Below, piece by piece: positions 46,296 to 57,720 of a stretch of DNA of 64,000 nucleotides (the first letter of the stretch is position 1; each line of letters starts with the position of its first letter). Location: positions 18,378,697-18,442,696 of the forward strand of contig NC_044922.1 in NCBI RefSeq assembly GCF_003576645.1. Direction: 5' to 3'. The translations under genes were made by a program, and so were the position numbers. The DNA comes from Ipomoea triloba. Its lineage: Eukaryota > Streptophyta > Magnoliopsida > Solanales > Convolvulaceae. Below the pieces are notes generated by a model. The model was not told where the DNA came from. It saw only the letters and a list, made by a program, of their open reading frames with translations, and did no database searches.

Positions 46296-47060
46296 GAAAC
46301 TGCTCCTTTCTTCGGCTTCCCATTTTGCATATTATTATGTTAACTTAGATTTATGCATTCCAAATTTTTAATCTGAATATTACTGAGACAACATTCAAAA
46401 TACATGACATTCTGAATTTCTGAGATCTCATTCAATGATATAAACAAGGTAGAATTATCTAATCTTCCATCTCCCTTATATTGGAATTTGGAAGAGATTA
46501 TATACTTTAATGCATCCATATTGTTTTGTAGAAATTATGTGTAATGTAAGAGTAGCTCTATTACTTAGCTGATGTAAGATTATTATTGTTCTTTTCTTAG
46601 TTGCATGGATTTCAGATGAAAATCTAATAATGACAGTGTTAGGGGTATAAATAGTTGTGTGTCTATGAGAGTATTCTGTAGTTAGATGTGAATTCTACAT
46701 TCTAGAGAATAGTGTTTGGTATTATCAACGAGATTAATAGAGAACTCTATAATCTATATGTGTCTATCATTCCTTGTAATCTAAATACATCAATGTAGTT
46801 TTATGGCTTTGTTGATTATTATGAGCGATAGATAGTGTTTCCCTTTTTGGTCTTAAAGTTTCTAGAAGAGTGGAAAGCTTGAACAGTTATCCGGTCAACC
46901 TATTAGAGAGGTTATTGAGGCTCCCTAATGTGCAATGTAAATATCTATAATCGCCAATTCTCGAGAACTAGCATGTGATGTAAGTATTATATTGATAATT
47001 GTTGAATTTCTTTCTAATAAAGAAATGGTTATTGAAGATTTTTTGTTTAAAATTGAGGTA
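46296..47060. other. Spacer upstream of the copia remnant
   Basis: No gene. 46550-46800 resembles an LTR in composition ('ggggtataaatagttgtgtg' is TATA-like) but I could not match it to the 3' end near 48150-48300. Confidence 0.4.
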
Positions 47061-48300
47061 GATTGATTGATTTGGACTCATGTTTGTTTATTGAAACGCT
47101 CTCTGTACATATTAAAACATGTTCCTACAACTTGGTTTAATCGTTTGCGTGGTTTCTTTTTATCTGTTGGTTTAATTTTAAAGCTTCTAAGACAGATGTC
47201 TCACTGTTTCATTATTCACTGGATTCTGATGTTATGTTCATATTGGTTTATGTTGATGAGATTCTTGTAATGGGTAGTGATCAGACTCTAGTGAATACAC
47301 TATTATCCAAATTGTCTGCTGCTTTTAAAATCAGAGATCTTGGGAAGCCTGGGTTCTTTCTTGGTATTGAAACAGTTAAATGTGGTGATGGTATGTTACT
47401 TTCTCAATAGCGTTAGATGACAGATATTTTTAAAACGTGTTGGTATGACAGACTGCAAACCTTTATCCACTCTTATCTCTCTCTCGAAATCTATCCTTAT
47501 TGAGACAGATCTGTATGATGATCCTACTAAGTACAAGAGTTTAGCTGGAGCACTGTAGTATCTTACTGTCACACGCCCGGATTTGTCATTTGCTGTCAAT
47601 CAGCTTTGCCAACACATGCATGATCACTGTTTCACATTGGGAGCAACTGAAAGTGTACTGAGATATGTTAGGGGGACAATCACTTATGGGCTTCGTATTA
47701 GGAAATCTATGTCTAGAGAATTGCATGCTTTTTCTAATTCTGACTAGGCTGGCTGTCATGAAGACCGTAAGTCAACTAGTGGGTTTGATGTGTTTCTTGG
47801 ATCAAATCTTATTTCCTGGGTTTGCAAGAAGCAAAGAACTATTGCAAGATTTTCTACAGAAGTTGAGTACAAAGCTCTAGCAGATGTATGTGCTGAAGTA
47901 ATATCAATTTTATTATCTCTTTTGCGCGAACTTCATATTGCCAATATATATGTTCCCAAGTTATGGTGTGACAATATTGGTGCTACATAAATGTGTGCAA
48001 ATCCAATATTTCATGCTCATACAAAACATGTGAATTGACTATCATTTTGTTAGAGACAGAGTTGCATCTGGAGAGATTCAAGTGAATTTTATTTCAAAGA
48101 TCAACTTGATGACATTTCTACCAAGGCTCTACTTGGTCCTAGATTTTATTTTCTATATATTTGAATTATATTATGGTGCTCTACCATACCCTCATTGTAA
48201 CTCTCTCTTGTATATATCTCTCTCCAAAGTCTAACCTATGTATCTTTGTAACTGTTATTATTCAATACAACACTACAGTTCGATCTCATCGTCTTCATAA
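47061..48300 (+). mobile_element. Degraded Ty1/copia retrotransposon (RT and RNase H remnant)
   Basis: Reverse-transcriptase text is visible around 47085-47275 (KRSLYILKH, a degenerate match to the copia SLYGLKQ motif; then tttatgttgatgagattcttgtaatggg, the YVDD region with a substitution). 47280-47400 has IRDLGKPGFFLGIE and stops. 47520-47600 has the YLTVTRPDLSFAVN region, and 47780-47990 an RNase H-like KSTSG...[14 protein letters not shown]...LWCDN. Many stops and frameshifts; the 5' part (gag, protease, integrase) is missing. A possible 3' LTR-like end lies at 48150-48300. Confidence 0.85.
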
Positions 48301-48772
48301 AAAATAAAAAAATAAAAGATATGATTGTCTAAAATGATACCCCCATAGACGTAAAATATCAAATTATTTTAGAAATTAACGTTAGTTTAATGAGAATTAT
48401 AATAGTAATAGAGAAATAAATGTGATAAAGTTGTAGGATGTGACAATGTTATAAAATAATTATCTCTTACTATGTTACTACTAGTTTTTTTTTTTTTATG
48501 TGCGATGCACAGAAAATAGGTGCCCAATATTGATATTTTATGTTAAAATTTTAAATTTATTTAGATTTTAGATATTTAAATTATTGTAAATAATAATAAT
48601 AATAATAATGTAAAATATTTTTATAAATTTTATATTTATATTTTATGAAATAACTAACATATAACTCCAATATATAATGTGTATATATTATTATTATTAT
48701 TGAAGAAAATAAGAAAATATATGGTAAATAATGCATGTGCATGGTAACAATAGTGGAAAAGATAACAGAAGT

Positions 48773-49120
48773 TGTTGGTTTTATGACTTCTGGGTAGTCA
48801 AAGGCAGGCCAACATTACCTGTTAGAATAGCGAGAATATAGAAAATATGTAGGAAAAAATATGTGGAGAGAATATAGGTATTGTATTGCTCAGAATTGCT
48901 TCCTATCCTCCATGAATGGGGGTCTATTTATACATACTTTGGGCCTAGAGTCCTACAAGGAATAAGAATCAGCCATAATCCTACTAATAATACAAATACT
49001 AAGTCCAATCCTTATCGAACTCTTCAGTAGCTCTATGCTGGGTCTCCTTCTTGGGCCTTCTCGATTCAGTTGCTCTCTTGGGCCGATCCATGTGGGCCAG
49101 GCCTAGTGTATTATCCATCA
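48773..49120. mobile_element. Solo LTR, 348 bp
   Basis: Starts TG (tgttggttttatgacttc) and ends CA (ttatccatca), with 5-bp target duplications gaagt at 48768-48772 and 49121-49125. The empty site is seen at 36140-36160. No internal retroelement sequence, so it was left by LTR-LTR recombination. Confidence 0.88.
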
Positions 49121-49253
49121 GAAGTTATAACGATAAGAGTATATTTGTCTAAAATATTGTAAAGTACAACTTTTATAGCATAATGTATAAAAAAAAAAAA
49201 ACTTAACGGAAAAAATGAACATAAATGAAAGGTATAACATTCATTCACACTTA

Positions 49254-49554
49254 GGGTGTGTTTGGTTGGGGGGTTTAGGCATAAGGTATGGGTATCAAAG
49301 TGATTGTTAGTGTTTGGTTGATAGGTTTTGTGAATGCTATTATGGGTTTGGAATACCCCATTAATGGCAAAACTCATACCCTTATTAAATAAGGGTTTCA
49401 TCTTCCTTCATCATTTCTTCCCCAACTATTAATAATCATTCTCATTCCACCCAACTACCAAACATGCTAAATACTTTCACCAAAACCCATTACCCTTACC
49501 AAGTATTTGATACTCATTCCGATTCCGATTCCCATGTGCGAACCAAACGCACCC
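49254..49554. mobile_element. Tourist-like (PIF/Harbinger) MITE
   Basis: Ends gggtgtgtttggtt and aaccaaacgcaccc, with TTA duplications at 49251-49253 and 49555-49557. It interrupts repeat R4. Confidence 0.85.
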
Positions 49555-49667
49555 TTATTATATTTTTAGATTTTAGATATATGTCCATTAAATAATATGA
49601 AATGCTTGTCCCATCCTTATTTTTTTAGGGATTCATAGGACGTCACAAATGAGGAGAATTTTCACTT

Positions 49668-50285
49668 TCTGGATCCGATTTTAATAACTTTTAACGATTT
49701 TAAAAGTTTGGTGGTATTCGATCTAGATTTTTAAACACTTTTTTAAAAATCAATTAGTATTCGATTCAAACTTTAAAATTTTTTTTTTTGAAATCTACTT
49801 TATCTTTAAAAGTATAATTGTATCCAATTCAAATTTTTAAAAAGTTTTTAAAATCTACTGCTATTCAAAAACTTATTTACTTTTATAGACCCTATCAGAA
49901 TAGATTTCTATAGATTTTTTTTACAAATATATATAGTCCAACCTTTCAATCCCAAACTATTCAACTTTATTCTCTACAAACTTTTTTTTTTTAACCAGTC
50001 AATCTTTTCATCCATTTTACGGTATGTTTCAAAACTTACTTAAATACTCATATACTTTTGATAATTTTTAGTTAGAATTGATATACATGCTAGTCTGATC
50101 ACTTGTACTAGCCTAACAATTTGATCCTAACAATTTGATTTAGAGGGCTTTTGAGTTTTGATAGCTAGATATTGAAGAGGTTGAAAAATAATTGTAACTC
50201 AAGAAAATTCAAGAAAATTTGAGTCAATTAAAAATCTAATTCCCTGATATTAAGAAAGTAAATCTAGCTTAGGAGATATGAATTA
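49668..50285. repeat. Insertion in the upstream region of the gene at 50656
   Basis: Upstream text common to the genes at 50656 and 62914 (49590-49665 against 62560-62630) resumes at about 50300 here but is continuous there. The extra roughly 600 bp contains 'ggtattcgatctagatttttaaa' units of the family at 43279, and otherwise AT-rich sequence. Confidence 0.6.
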
Positions 50286-50655
50286 ATTTTTCCAACTGGG
50301 GAAAAGAGCGGTGAAGCTCAGGGTTTAGCAAACTGCAAAAACCTTTCCCAACGCAAACTCTTATCTGTTTCGGCGTTTCGATTAGCAAATTGCTTTCTCT
50401 CAAATCCAATCTATTGTGCGCCAGCGTGTTTGTATGTATTAATGTATACATTCTTCCGGCTTTCTTTTATTTTCTTGCTGAAACTTGCTTCAAACTGTGA
50501 TTTACACAACTCGATCTTTCTAACTTTTAAGGATACATGTTATGTATGTGTTTATAAAGCGATTGAAATTGAATAAAGTGATGTTGAAACATTGTTTACT
50601 GTTTTAATTTATTTGTTCTTTAATTTGCATATACTAAAGTTAATTGGATTGGATT

Positions 50656-52107
50656 ATGGAGAGAAAACGTCAACGCGGAGATAGAATCGATGAACTCCCG
50701 GCGGATATAGTTGACAAGATTTTGGGGTTCTTGCCGATTGAACAAGCTGTTAGAATGGCTGTTTTGTCGACTTTTTGGAGAGATAGGTGGTTCGGCCTTA
50801 CAGAACTCAACTTTAACTCTAGGTTTCTTTTCCACATTATCAGAAAATATTCCCCTGGTTTGAGGACCCAAACCACAAAAGAGCAAAAGAAAAGAAGTGA
50901 TATTTGGTTGTCTGCGGCTTTGTATGTAATCAGCAAAGTCCTCAATCAGCACAATGGTCTTATCCGCAAATTTGTCATTGATTTTCGGGAATCCTGTTAC
51001 TGTAGGAAAACACTTAGGTCGAAGTCGTTTTACTTGGACCAGTGGTTCCTTTTTGTCACACGAAAGGGTGTTGAAGAAATCGATCTTACTCTTATGGATG
51101 AAGATAAATACAGGCTGCCAAATTGCATATTTTCTTGCCCAACACTAAGGAGATTGCATCTTAATGGAGTCTCTGTTGAATCAATAAATGCCTACTGCAC
51201 ATTACCAAATGTCATTTCACTTTGTTTTGAGAATTTTGACTTTGATGGTGTTGATCTTCCGGTTCCAGTTGATTTTCCTATGCTCAAGAATCTCTCATTT
51301 ATAAGTTGTGATAACCTGTCCAATTTTAATATTACTGCTCAAAAACTCAAAAGTTTAACAATCGACGATTGCAGTGTTTTCAAACTCTCTATTAACTCGG
51401 ATTTGAGATCTATTCGTACTCTTAATTTGGATAATTATGCTCTCAAAGTATTTTAGCCAGACTTTTTGTTTGAATAATTATTTATTTAAAGTATTTGTTA
51501 GCACTTAGGAACTGATCTAACTTCATTCTATTTGGTTTTAAAGGAATTTGTTAAACGATGTACTAGAAGGGGACTACAACCACAACCACTTCCACTAAAT
51601 GTGGAATGCTTGAGAGTATCAGAACACTCTTTTTATGGGGATGGCATTTCTTCTGCATTCATTCATTTGCTTAAAATATGCCCAAAATTATGCCAACTTG
51701 ATATAGATTTATCGGTAATTTCCCTGTATTAATCCTTCTATTGGTTTTAGTTGTTTTTTTTTTTTTTGTTTGCATTCCTTAATACAATTTTGTTGTGTAT
51801 ATGTTTTTAACTTTTTTTTTTTTCTTCTATGAAGTTAACTGATGTTTTGCGAAAACTTTCTGAGCAATTTCATACTGTAGCTCAAGGACTTGAAATGCTT
51901 CACAATTTGAATCTGATGGAATTTGTTGCATACGAGAATGATATTGTTTTCATCAAGGGGCTACTTGCTTTTCTTCCTGCACTTGAGGAGGTTGTCATTA
52001 CACGTTCAGAAATGTGCGAGCACAATGAGGACTTTGAAAATTACAAGAAGGATCTTTTGCATTTTCCTTGTGCCTCCACAAAAGCAAAAATATTTATTAT
52101 CCACTAA
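50656..52107 (+). CDS. F-box/LRR/FBD protein, subfamily C, intact
   Basis: Exon 1 50656-51447 (264 codons, GTATTT donor), exon 2 51544-51714 (57) and exon 3 51835-52107 (91 with stop); phase 0 introns; 411 residues. F-box at about residues 9-52 (DELPADIVDKILGFLPIEQAV, LSTFWRDRWFGL). LRR-like strands are GVEEIDLTLMD and TLRRLHLNGVSV. Exon 3 has an FBD-like end (LNLMEFVAYEND, LPALEEVVI, HFPCASTKAKIF), shorter than in subfamilies A and B. Expected role: SCF substrate receptor; substrate unknown. The ATG at 50656 is the first in frame and matches the start of the paralogue at 62914. Leader text at 50300-50480 is shared with that paralogue. Confidence 0.92.
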
Positions 52108-52192
52108 GAATTTTATTGTACTTCTATTGAATTGATTTTTTGCGTTGATTTCATACCCTCTGTATATTTGTTAGTTTGAGTATCCATGCAAG

Positions 52193-52989
52193 CAATCATT
52201 ATTACATAGACTATGGTCAACACAGTTGTATGGATCATAAATAAAAAGTACATTTTAAATATACTAAAAGTACATTTAGGGCTATTAACGAACCGAACAT
52301 AAACGAATGAAGGTTGTTCGTGTTTGTTTGTTAAGGATTTTGGAGTGTTCATGTTCGTTTGTTAAGGTTTTTGAAAATTCTGTTCGTGTTCGTTTGTTAA
52401 GTGTTCATTAGTGTTTGTTAACGTTAGCGAATTGAACATGTTCAAAAACATATTTGTGTACGTTCATGAATAGGTTCGTGAACACTTAATTACCGAACAC
52501 CTGCATATGTTCATGAACACAATTCGTTCATGAACAAGACATAATTTACGTTCACGAACAATAACCAAACAAACAACACAACTATATATGTTTGTGAACA
52601 TGTTCGATCGCGAACATTATTAAACGAACACTTAACGAGCTTGTTCGCAAACATTACTAAACAAACACAAACGACCTTGTTTACGATCTCTTAGCAAACG
52701 AGCTTACCATTGTTCAAACCTTGTTCGCTTATTAACCGAGCTCTAAACGAACGCTTACCGAACACGAACACGGGTAATTTGCCGAAAGCTCTGTTCGCTA
52801 ACACCCCTAAGTACATTATTTGTGTATGTAAAATATATTATTTGAGTATTGAAAGTACATTATTTTTATATAGTAACAAATAATGTACATTCAGTATAAA
52901 AATAATGTACTTTTAGTATATTAAAAATATATATTATATTTATGATCCACACAGCTATGTAAACCATACCCCACAAAATAATTTGCCCC
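52193..52989. mobile_element. Mutator-like MITE split by a nested hAT-like element
   Basis: Outer ends 'caatcattattacatagac' and 'ccccacaaaataatttgcccc', with internal 'taaaaagtacatt' units, match 11429-11683. A target duplication was not clear. It is interrupted at 52277-52809. Confidence 0.75.
52277..52809. mobile_element. hAT-like MITE nested in the previous element
   Basis: Ends tagggctattaacgaac and gttcgctaacaccccta are inverted repeats; 8-bp duplications agtacatt lie at 52269-52276 and 52810-52817. The interior is dense in 'gttcgtgaac' / 'cgaacac' inverted motifs, such as subterminal transposase sites would give. Confidence 0.88.
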
Positions 52990-53420
52990 GTACCAAGTTA
53001 TACTAATATATTTTCACAATTCACATAGCCTGATAATATTAATTCAATTAAATTTTGATTATTGTCATGATATTTAATTGCAATACTTGAAACCACAAGC
53101 TAAGTTGTCACATTTGGAGTAGGTAGGAAACGATTTTAATCAATGAATATATAATATTCAAAAAATTATTATTATTGTTGCAATTAGTCCGTTAGTTCAA
53201 ATATATGGATAAAAAGAAATGTAGATAGGTTCGAAAATGGGTGGCTCAAAGAAACTAAGTGTGATGAAATTATAGCAAGGACATGGTCAGAAACAGCCAG
53301 CCGGAACCTCCCACACAAACTGGAATTATCTCCTTCTTAGTTGAGCCCATTATAAGAAGTATCGATCTCCTGATCTAGTAGTGGCGGTGAATTTTTCTCG
53401 TTGACGAACAAGCTAGCATT
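52990..53420 (+). promoter_or_regulatory. Upstream region of the gene at 53423
   Basis: 53355-53422 (agtatcgatctcctgatctagtagtggcggtgaattttt) is shared with the leader of the split gene near 39058-39110, so it is probably the 5' untranslated region. The rest is AT-rich with no recognised element. Confidence 0.45.
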
Positions 53421-53422
53421 TA

Positions 53423-55446
53423 ATGGCTAATTGTGAGCGGATGGAAACCGGGTCGGATTTAATAAGTGAACTGCCGGTAGATTTAAAGGAAAGAATTTTG
53501 GAGTGTTTGCCCACTCGAGACGTTGCCAGAATTGCTTTGCTCTCAACTCACTGGAACGATGTTTGGTTGCGCCATGGTCGGCTAGCGTTCGATGGGGAAT
53601 TCGACAAATGGGTTCGAAAATGCAAACTTTATGACTCCCCAACTGTTATCACCATAATTAATAATATTCTCTTGCTCCGTGTTGGACTCGTCAAGAAATT
53701 TACTCTCTCCCGTTTTGGTGTTCATCCGCAGCAGTCTGACATAGATAGGTGGTGTCTTTTACTATCAAGAAATGGTGTCCAGGAACTTAACTTATCTTTT
53801 TTTTTTTTGTTCTCGACAGCACAGATATAAATTGCCATTTTGTATAGTGTCGTGCCACACAATTAAACACCTCAAACTTCAAGGTTTCCTTATTGATTTG
53901 CCAGTAAATGGTGGTTGTATATTTCCTGGCGTCACTTCATTAGTTTTGGAGTCTGTTTCCTTTAAGCATAATAATGTTAAAGGAAATGTGGTCTACAGTA
54001 TTCCTAAACTAGAGACACTGGCTTTTCAAATTTGTGATGGGATTGAGAAGATTGATATAAGTGCTCCAAAACTTAGAAGCTTCTCTCAGTTATATTTTAT
54101 TTTTTGTTCGTTTGATCCTATACCCAGATGGTTTACTGCTCATTTGGAGGTAATTAAGTGTCTTTGCTTGTCAGCTGCTTTCCCAGAGGTGAGAATCTCT
54201 ACTTTAGAATTACTTTACTTCATGCGAATGGTAACTAGTCTAGCCACAATATATTTTGAACTGGTTGTCCATTTAGCCTTCTTTGGTTTAAGTCCGCCTT
54301 AGGCTAGTGGGCTAAGATATAAGTCTTCTTTGTTTGGATTGGTTGCTTATGGTTCCTTGGGTAATTTAGGTTAGTTTATCACAACCTGTAGGCCTTCCCG
54401 CGATAGACAACTTAGGTAGGTTTTTTCATCGATGCATAACCTATAGGTCGGTTTACCCTCCTCTTGTGATCCTTTGTCAACAACTTAGGCTGGCCCGCTA
54501 TGAACAACCTAGGAGGGTTTACCCTTCCACTACACCAAATAGGGCATTTAGGGCGGTTTTTTTTTTATGTTTAGCCACGGTTACAAACTGCCACTATTGT
54601 GGTCCTTTATTACAACCTAGGCTGGTTTACCCTCCTTTTTAGTTGTTTGTCACTAGGGTCAAATGAAATATAATAAGTTGGTCGGACAGTTAGATTCGTA
54701 GCCTTAGATTACTTAGCTTCATGAAAATTGAATACATACACGCCAGTAATTGCTATTGATTTAGTATAATGTTTTTCATTATATAGTGTTCTTTCAAGTT
54801 TAAAATTTGCTCTTTATTATTGTTTCTTTTTCAAGAATACAAAAATTGCAGAAGCAGCACCAACGTTAAGAAATCTGCAAGTAATGAAGCTGTATGATTT
54901 CAGATTTGGTTGGGAGAGGCACTTAAAACTTGCTATACAATTGCTTGAAAAATCCCCAAATCTATGCACACTGGAGATTGCTGCAAAGGAATATGTGAGA
55001 CATTATCCTATATATATATATATTTGGCAGTCTTAATTGATTTCTTTTTTCTTTTCAGATTTAATTTCAAATTGAATTCATTTCTTTCTGAGTTGCAGGA
55101 GAAATGGATCGATGACAAAGAAGGTACATCAAGAATTTTTGAGGGTCCGGACATTATAAATAAGAATTTGGAGATGCTTAATACCGTAAAGATTGAATGG
55201 TTTAAAGGATCCAGACGTGAAATACTTTTTTTGAAAGCACTGCTCTCAAAATCTGTTGCACTAGACAAAGTTATTGTTCAAGAATTGCCTAATAGGCACA
55301 ATGCAATGGCTCTTATCAACTCAAGGAAGTTGTTGGACTTTCCTCGTGCATCTCTAAAAGCACAAATTGTCTTCATTGAGTACAACAACAACTATAGACT
55401 AATTGGTCACCCGCCAAAGGCCTTGTGGTCAAACGGCATGGAGTGA
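53423..55446 (+). pseudogene. F-box/LRR/FBD gene, subfamily B, with homopolymer frameshift and SINE-altered end
   Basis: Exon 1 is 53423-54188, exon 2 54836-54994 (53 codons) and exon 3 55099-55446 (116 with stop). F-box at about residues 14-58 (LPVDLKERILECLPTRDVARI, LSTHWNDVWLRHGRLAF), then LRR text (HTIKHLKLQGFLID) and an FBD (LNTVKIEWFKGSRREILFL). Exon 1 is 766 bp, one base too long: a 12-T run at 53797-53808 shifts the frame, and 11 T would restore it through CSRQHRYKLPF. The last coding bases are replaced by a SINE, so the protein would end PKALWSNGME instead of the older PEF end. Intron 1 contains repeats shared with 37454-38426 and a possible CACTA-type end at 54532 (cactacaccaaatag). 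Confidence 0.85.
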
Positions 55447-55586
55447 TTCTCCCAAGTGGGAGGTCATGGGTTCAAGCCTTAGTGTGGGTAATGTTGACTT
55501 TGTTGAGCTTGAGTAGGTTGAGAAAGTATATGGACAGATACTACATGTAACAGGGTCAATAGTATTCAAACGAAAAAATAAAAAAA
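55413..55586 (+). mobile_element. SINE inserted at the 3' end of an F-box coding region
   Basis: A 19-bp duplication (atagactaattggtcaccc) lies at 55394-55412 and 55587-55605. The head reads 'ccaaaggccttgtggtcaaacggc', a B-box-like 'gggttcaagcc' follows about 50 bp on, and the tail is A-rich (cgaaaaaataaaaaaaat). The old stop codon survives just downstream at 55611-55613. Related fragments are at 34310-34425 and 56900-57010. Confidence 0.88.
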
Positions 55587-55619
55587 ATAGACTAATTGGT
55601 CACCCAGAATTTTAGGAAT

Positions 55620-56840
55620 GAAAATTTACATGCTTCAGTTTGGATACAACATAGAAATGCTTGTTTTTTTTTTTAATGGAGTACAATGCAACTTATGACT
55701 TTGTGTGATGCTCTATAGTTCTGATATATGGCTCAGTCTCTAAAATAAATTTGTTCGCTCAATAAATTTTGTTCTACTATATATATATCATTTAAATTAT
55801 AGACTAAATGTGAAATGGTAACAATTTTTATATATGTTACTATAGATACACGAAAAATGTGCAACAACTAATGCTTATATTCTCACTGGTATCTTTCTTA
55901 GATTTTTTATTTGATTTCTTTATAGCTTGTTTTCTATTTTGCAGTTTTGCTGTTTGTCATAATTGTTCTTTGGCTCACAATTATCTTTAACTTGAGTTAT
56001 TCTTACATTATTCAGTACTTTCCTTAGTTTCATATTTCTATGAAATTAATGTGCTTCAACATCATTATAATTTTGATTTCCAGTGCACTGAAATATTATT
56101 TTTCCGGTACTGGAATATATTTCCAGTGCACTGAAAAATAACGTTGTAATGCACTGAAAATATATTTTGCCAACCCAATGACGGATTGTGTCTAAAAATT
56201 AACTATACAGTATTTGACACTTTTTCTCCAAATATTAACTATACAAATGGATGATTTTTCATCTTGTCAATAAAACTCCCATGAGAAAGAAAGGAGCCTA
56301 GCAGCCTTTTTTCTGTTTATTCTTGATCGAACTCCCTCACTGTCATCGTATCTTGTGTAAGAATTGCTTTCAGGCTTCTTATCGCTTGCCCATCAGTGGC
56401 AGTTTTGTCTTCCGTCCCTACCGATAGTAACTGATCAACTTACTGTTGGAGTTCAAGAGCATATCTTTTTCCATTATTAGTAAATTTCTATCTCGAAGTG
56501 GACTAAGGCATCAATATGAACTCCAATTAGCTCTATCGCTTGGGAATAAATGCTTCCCTAGCTGCTTGCCGTTGAAACCTGATCATTCGAAATAACACAG
56601 ACAGACCGAGGGTCTGGTGCCAATGATGTCATCGTCAAAGAACACTCGAATGGGCAAATAAAACATTCCAAGCTAAGTGAGCCAACAGAAGAGTCGGTTG
56701 GGCAAAATAGTCAACTGATGTTTGGTAATTAGTACTTTGGATTGCTATTTTGTTATATAGTGTTTAGACTTTGGATTTGAACTATGTGAATATGTATTGT
56801 TCGATAGTTGTTTGAAAATTATTAGGAAATGTTGAAAAGT
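55620..56840. other. Spacer without recognised gene
   Basis: 55620-55830 matches the 3' flank of the split gene (36740-36860 in reverse). 56080-56160 has small inverted motifs 'ccagtgcactgaaa'. 56280-56720 is non-AT-rich text with no frame or family I recognise, probably transposon debris. Confidence 0.45.
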
Positions 56841-56899
56841 GAGTCCTTAAACCGAGCCGAAATCGAACGTTTTCAAACCAAACCGAACTATAATGTTAT

Positions 56900-57010
56900 A
56901 GTTAAGCACAAAGAGTCAACAATTGACTTCACTGAGGCTCAAACCCACTCTCATCATCTATGTGGGAGTGTAAACCAGGACACCGGGTGCTACTAAACCA
57001 CAATATCTTT
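56900..57010 (-). mobile_element. SINE-like fragment
   Basis: On the minus strand it carries 'gtttgagcctcagtg' and a leading 'gtagcacccggtgtcc', as in 34310-34425. Confidence 0.5.
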
Positions 57011-57109
57011 GGCTAGTTAGTTATACTTATTTCAACTTGGAGTAATTTTTTGGTATCAGTGAATTGCATTTATTTTCTTTTTAAAAATCTAATTTACCCT
57101 TAATATTTA

Positions 57110-57720
57110 TGGGTTGTTATGGTGTTTACTTTTTTTTAAAAAAAATAATTTATACATAAAACTTAAAATAATTTAAGGATAACTCAATAAATAATATAAT
57201 ATTTTCCCTTAAAGTCATTTTACAAGTTATCCACTTATTGTAAACAACTTATTTACCAAACATTTTCATACAAACGGCTAATACTACCAATTGGTCAAAA
57301 CAACAAAAATAAATAGCTATCAGCTAACAACTAATTGTCAAACACCACCCCAAAGAGTTTACAAAATAATTTATCCATAGAAATGAATATTACATATAAA
57401 GATTTCAACTTCAATTTACCCTTAAAAGGTTATTGTGGTGTTATTTTAAAATTTATACATAAAACTTAAAATAATTTAAGGATAACTACTCAATAAATAA
57501 TATAATATTTTATCCCTTAAAGTCATTTTATAGGTTATCCACTTATTGTAAACAACTCATTTACCAAACACTTTCATATACAAACCACTAATACTACCAA
57601 TTGGTCAAAACAACAAAAATAAATAGCTATCAGCTAATAACAACTAATTGTAAAAACACCCCTAAAAGTTTACCAAATAATTTATCTATAGAAATAAATA
57701 TTACATATAAAGATTTCAAG
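57110..57720. repeat. Two tandem units of about 303 bp from a hAT-like MITE
   Basis: Text 'tatacataaaacttaaaataatttaagg' occurs at 57151 and 57454, followed in both by 'accaattggtcaaaacaac' and 'caactaattgt'. The second unit ends in 'aacacccct'. The repeat represents a doubled non-autonomous element. Confidence 0.75.

Larger units (their letters stand above)
48485..49590. repeat. Dispersed repeat R4, copy 2, with two insertions
   Basis: The same sequence order as 35890-36290 is broken at 48772 by a solo LTR and at 49253 by a Tourist-like MITE. Confidence 0.8.

Noticed and set aside
46550..46810. 5' LTR of the copia remnant
   Set aside because: Composition is suggestive, but I found no matching 3' copy near 48150-48300, so an LTR pair cannot be supported.
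54532..54600. CACTA transposon
   Set aside because: Only one end-like motif (cactacaccaaatag) is visible in the intron; no second end or 3-bp duplication was found.
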